A stretch of 7,541 nt of DNA, from assembly GCA_031278025.1 (NCBI GenBank), contig JAITLF010000259.1, positions 1-7,541 of the forward strand, written 5' to 3'. How positions within the stretch are numbered: the first letter of the stretch is position 1; every line of letters starts with the position of its first letter. The translations under genes were made by a program, and so were the position numbers. This document shows, one piece after another, positions 5,245 to 7,541 of the stretch. The notes beneath the pieces are model-generated. The model did no database searches, had not been told where the DNA came from, and worked only from the letters and a program-made list of their open reading frames with translations. Source of the DNA: Treponema sp. (lineage in GTDB: Bacteria; Spirochaetota; Spirochaetia; Treponematales; Breznakiellaceae).

Positions 5245-7541
5245 ATGCCCAAGTCACAGTTGGTTGACCCAAAAGCGGTACGGAAACCGGATATTCTCAA
5301 GATAAAGGATATTCCGGTTAATCAATACAAAAGCGATATTAAAAACGAGTTAAAACTCTACGGAAAGGAAAAACTGATCCGTATTTTTTACGACATGGTA
5401 ACGATCCGCGAATTTGAAAATATGCTTAACGCTTTTAAAACCCAGGGAACATATAACAGCATCGAGTATAACCACAAGGGACCGGCCCATCTTTCCATGG
5501 GGCAGGAAGCCTCGGCGGTAGGCCAGGCGGTAAACTTGACTACGGACGACTTTATCTTCGGGAGCCACCGCAGCCACGGGGAGATTCTGGCCAAGTGTTA
5601 TTCCGCGCTCTGGCAGCTTTCGCGGGCCGGGGCCTCGGGAGAAAAAGAGCTTGAAGGTATTATGAAAAATTTTCTGGGGGGGGAAACCCTTGCCGTGGCG
5701 GAGAAGATACCGTACCAGGGTATCGCGGACCTTGCCGAAAATTTTGTGCTTTACGGAACCCTGGCCGAAATTTTTGCCCGGAAAGCCGGCTTTACCCGGG
5801 GCCTGGGCGGTTCCATGCACGCATTTTTTACGCCCTTCGGTTCCATGCCCAACAATGCCATTGTCGGCGGTTCGGCGGACATCGCCACGGGTGCGGCGCT
5901 CTACAAGCGGATCAACAAAAAGAGCGGCATCGTAATCGCCAACATAGGCGACGCGTCCATGGGCTGCGGGCCTGTCTGGGAGGCCATGATGATGGCCGCT
6001 ATGGATCAGTACCACACCCTCTGGCCCAAAGAGGCCGGGGGAGCGCCGCCCATACTTTTCAATTTCTTCAACAACTTTTACGGCATGGGCGGACAGACCG
6101 CCGGTGAAACTATGGGCTACGGCTTTATGGCGCGGGTCGGCGCGGGCGTGAACCCCGACAACATGCACAGCGAACGGGTGGACGGCTACAACCCCCTGGC
6201 GGTGGCGGACGCGGTGGCCCGCAAGAAGGAATTACTGCTCGCGGGAAAGGGCCCCGTACTCCTCGACACCCTTACCTACCGTATCTCGGGCCACTCGCCT
6301 TCGGACGCTTCCAGTTACCGCACCCCGGATGAAGTCAAGCTCTGGCAGGAGGCCGATTCCATCGTTGAGTACGAAAACTATCTGACAGCGAACGCTGTCG
6401 CCTCAAAAGACGAGCTGGAACAGCTCCGGAAGAAGGCGGCGGGAAAACTCCTGGAAGTGGTAAAGCTTGCCGTCAACGACGAAATTTCCCCCCGGCTCGA
6501 CGGCGCGTTCATCGAACAGGTGATGTTCAGCAACGGCAAGGCGGAAAAATTCGACGACCGCGCGCCGGAACTGTCCCAGCCCGTTGCGGAAAGTCCTCGG
6601 GTAAAGGCCCTTGCCGGCAAGGCGCGCTACGGCTTTGACGCGGAGGGAAAACCGGTTTCCAAGAACAAGGCCTTCCAGTACCGGGACGCCCTGTTCGAGG
6701 CAATGGTCCACCGCTTCGCCATTGACCCCACCATGGCCGCCTGGGGCGAGGAAAACCGCGACTGGGGCGGCGCCTTCGCGGTCTACCGGGGCCTGACAGA
6801 ACTGCTGCCCTACAACCGGCTCTTCAACAGCCCCATCTCCGAAGGGGCCATTGTCGGCGCGGGGGTGGGCTACGCGCTTTCGGGCGGCCGTGCGGTGGTG
6901 GAACTGATGTACTGCGACTTTATGGGCCGCGCCGGCGACGAGATCTTCAACCAGGTTTCCAAATGGCAGGCAATGTCGGCGGGTATCCTCAAGATGCCCC
7001 TGGTGGTCCGCGTATCCGTGGGCAACAAATACGGCGCACAGCACAGCCAGGACTGGGCGGCCCTGGTCGCGCATATTCCCGGACTCAAGGCGTACTTCCC
7101 GGCGACTCCCTGTGACGCCAAAGGTATGCTCAACCTGGCGCTGCGGGGGACGGACCCGGTCATCTTCTTTGAAAGCCAGCTCCTCTACGACGTGAGCGAG
7201 CAGTTTGAAAAGGGCGGCGTTCCCGAAGGCTACTACGAAACGCCGGAAGGGGAACCTGCCGTGCGCAGGCAGGGAAAGGACATCACCATCGCTACCCTGG
7301 GCGCGACGCTCTACAAGGCGGTAGAGGCCGCCAAAATACTCGAATCGCGCTTCGGCCTTTCCGCGGAGATCATCGATTTAAGATTCATCAACCCGCTGAA
7401 CTACGACAGGATTATCGAGTCGGTAAAGAAAACAGGAAAACTGTTACTCGCAAGCGACGCCGCGGAACGGGGAAGTTTCCTCCACACCGTAGCCAGCAAT
7501 GTCCAGACCTTCGCGTTCGATTACCTGGACGCGCCGGTAAG
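5245..7541 (+). CDS. 2-oxo acid dehydrogenase E1, fused alpha and beta subunits (3' end beyond the window)
   Basis: E1 uses thiamine diphosphate to decarboxylate the substrate and acylate the E2 lipoyl arm. The frame is open for 765 codons. The ATG is supported by GGAGGAG (5231-5237). Residues about 45-400 are E1-alpha: HRSHG at 108-112, GLGGSMH at 186-192, the cofactor motif GDAS at 235-238 with NN at 276-277, and [11 protein letters not shown] with His350. Residues about 475 onward are E1-beta: GEENRDWGG at 501-509, [15 protein letters not shown] with the cofactor-contacting Glu533, YCDFMGRA, then QHSQ with His600, and LRFINPL. By comparison with E1-beta, about 50 residues are missing past the edge. 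Compared with ordinary E1-alpha there is an insertion of about 45 residues between HRSHG and GLGGSMH. A further insertion of about ten residues lies inside the GD...NN cofactor motif, whose third residue is Ala, not Gly. Subunit fusion is unusual. The substrate is not decidable. Confidence 0.93.
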   Translation, partial: MPKSQLVDPKAVRKPDILKIKDIPVNQYKSDIKNELKLYGKEKLIRIFYDMVTIREFENMLNAFKTQGTYNSIEYNHKGPAHLSMGQEASAVGQAVNLTTDDFIFGSHRSHGEILAKCYSALWQLSRAGASGEKELEGIMKNFLGGETLAVAEKIPYQGIADLAENFVLYGTLAEIFARKAGFTRGLGGSMHAFFTPFGSMPNNAIVGGSADIATGAALYKRINKKSGIVIANIGDASMGCGPVWEAMMMAAMDQYHTLWPKEAGGAPPILFNFFNNFYGMGGQTAGETMGYGFMARVGAGVNPDNMHSERVDGYNPLAVADAVARKKELLLAGKGPVLLDTLTYRISGHSPSDASSYRTPDEVKLWQEADSIVEYENYLTANAVASKDELEQLRKKAAGKLLEVVKLAVNDEISPRLDGAFIEQVMFSNGKAEKFDDRAPELSQPVAESPRVKALAGKARYGFDAEGKPVSKNKAFQYRDALFEAMVHRFAIDPTMAAWGEENRDWGGAFAVYRGLTELLPYNRLFNSPISEGAIVGAGVGYALSGGRAVVELMYCDFMGRAGDEIFNQVSKWQAMSAGILKMPLVVRVSVGNKYGAQHSQDWAALVAHIPGLKAYFPATPCDAKGMLNLALRGTDPVIFFESQLLYDVSEQFEKGGVPEGYYETPEGEPAVRRQGKDITIATLGATLYKAVEAAKILESRFGLSAEIIDLRFINPLNYDRIIESVKKTGKLLLASDAAERGSFLHTVASNVQTFAFDYLDAPV

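Noticed and set aside
5350..6168. 272-codon minus-strand frame opposite E1
   Set aside because: The E1-alpha motifs are on the plus strand. The antisense frame is a codon-bias shadow.

Overview
The window looks like part of a spirochaete chromosome, most likely a gut-type Treponema. This rests on remembered similarity of the proteins, GC-rich genes separated by AT-rich or hairpin-rich spacers, and a style of intergenic palindromes that I associate with termite-gut treponemes. No rRNA or other marker gene is present, so the host call is an inference of moderate confidence.

Layout. Positions 1-332 (minus strand) hold the 5' part of an IS200-like/REP-associated (Y1-type) transposase relative, broken by a frameshift and running off the left edge. 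Positions 333-1039 contain no convincing gene. They carry two related palindromes (606-648 and 690-764), a terminator-like hairpin (905-939), and the promoter/operator region of the next gene, where CGAAA occurs four times in two pairs with 11-bp spacing. Positions 1040-1822 encode a complete DeoR-family regulator. Positions 1823-2058 are a spacer with four consecutive hairpins, then a putative promoter.

From 2059 to the right edge lies a 2-oxo acid dehydrogenase gene cluster in the order E2, E3, E1. E2 (2059-3653) has a lipoyl domain, an internally duplicated peripheral-subunit-binding segment and a full catalytic domain, but the reading frame breaks at about 2523/2524. Aligning the two copies of the internal repeat shows one missing G exactly there. 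E3 (3663-5054) is an intact dihydrolipoyl dehydrogenase. E1 (5245 to the edge) is a natural fusion of the alpha and beta subunits, which are normally separate proteins; roughly the last 50 residues lie outside the window.

How the genes work together. E1 would decarboxylate a 2-oxo acid (or cleave acetoin) with thiamine diphosphate and pass the acyl group to the lipoyl arm of E2. E2 would transfer it to CoA, and E3 would reoxidise the lipoyl group with NAD+. The substrate (pyruvate, acetoin or a branched-chain oxo acid) cannot be read from the sequence. The DeoR regulator just upstream is the obvious candidate controller. The CGAAA pairs lie only at its own promoter, so control of the E2-E3-E1 genes is not demonstrated. 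I saw no CRISPR array, tRNA, rRNA or defence system.
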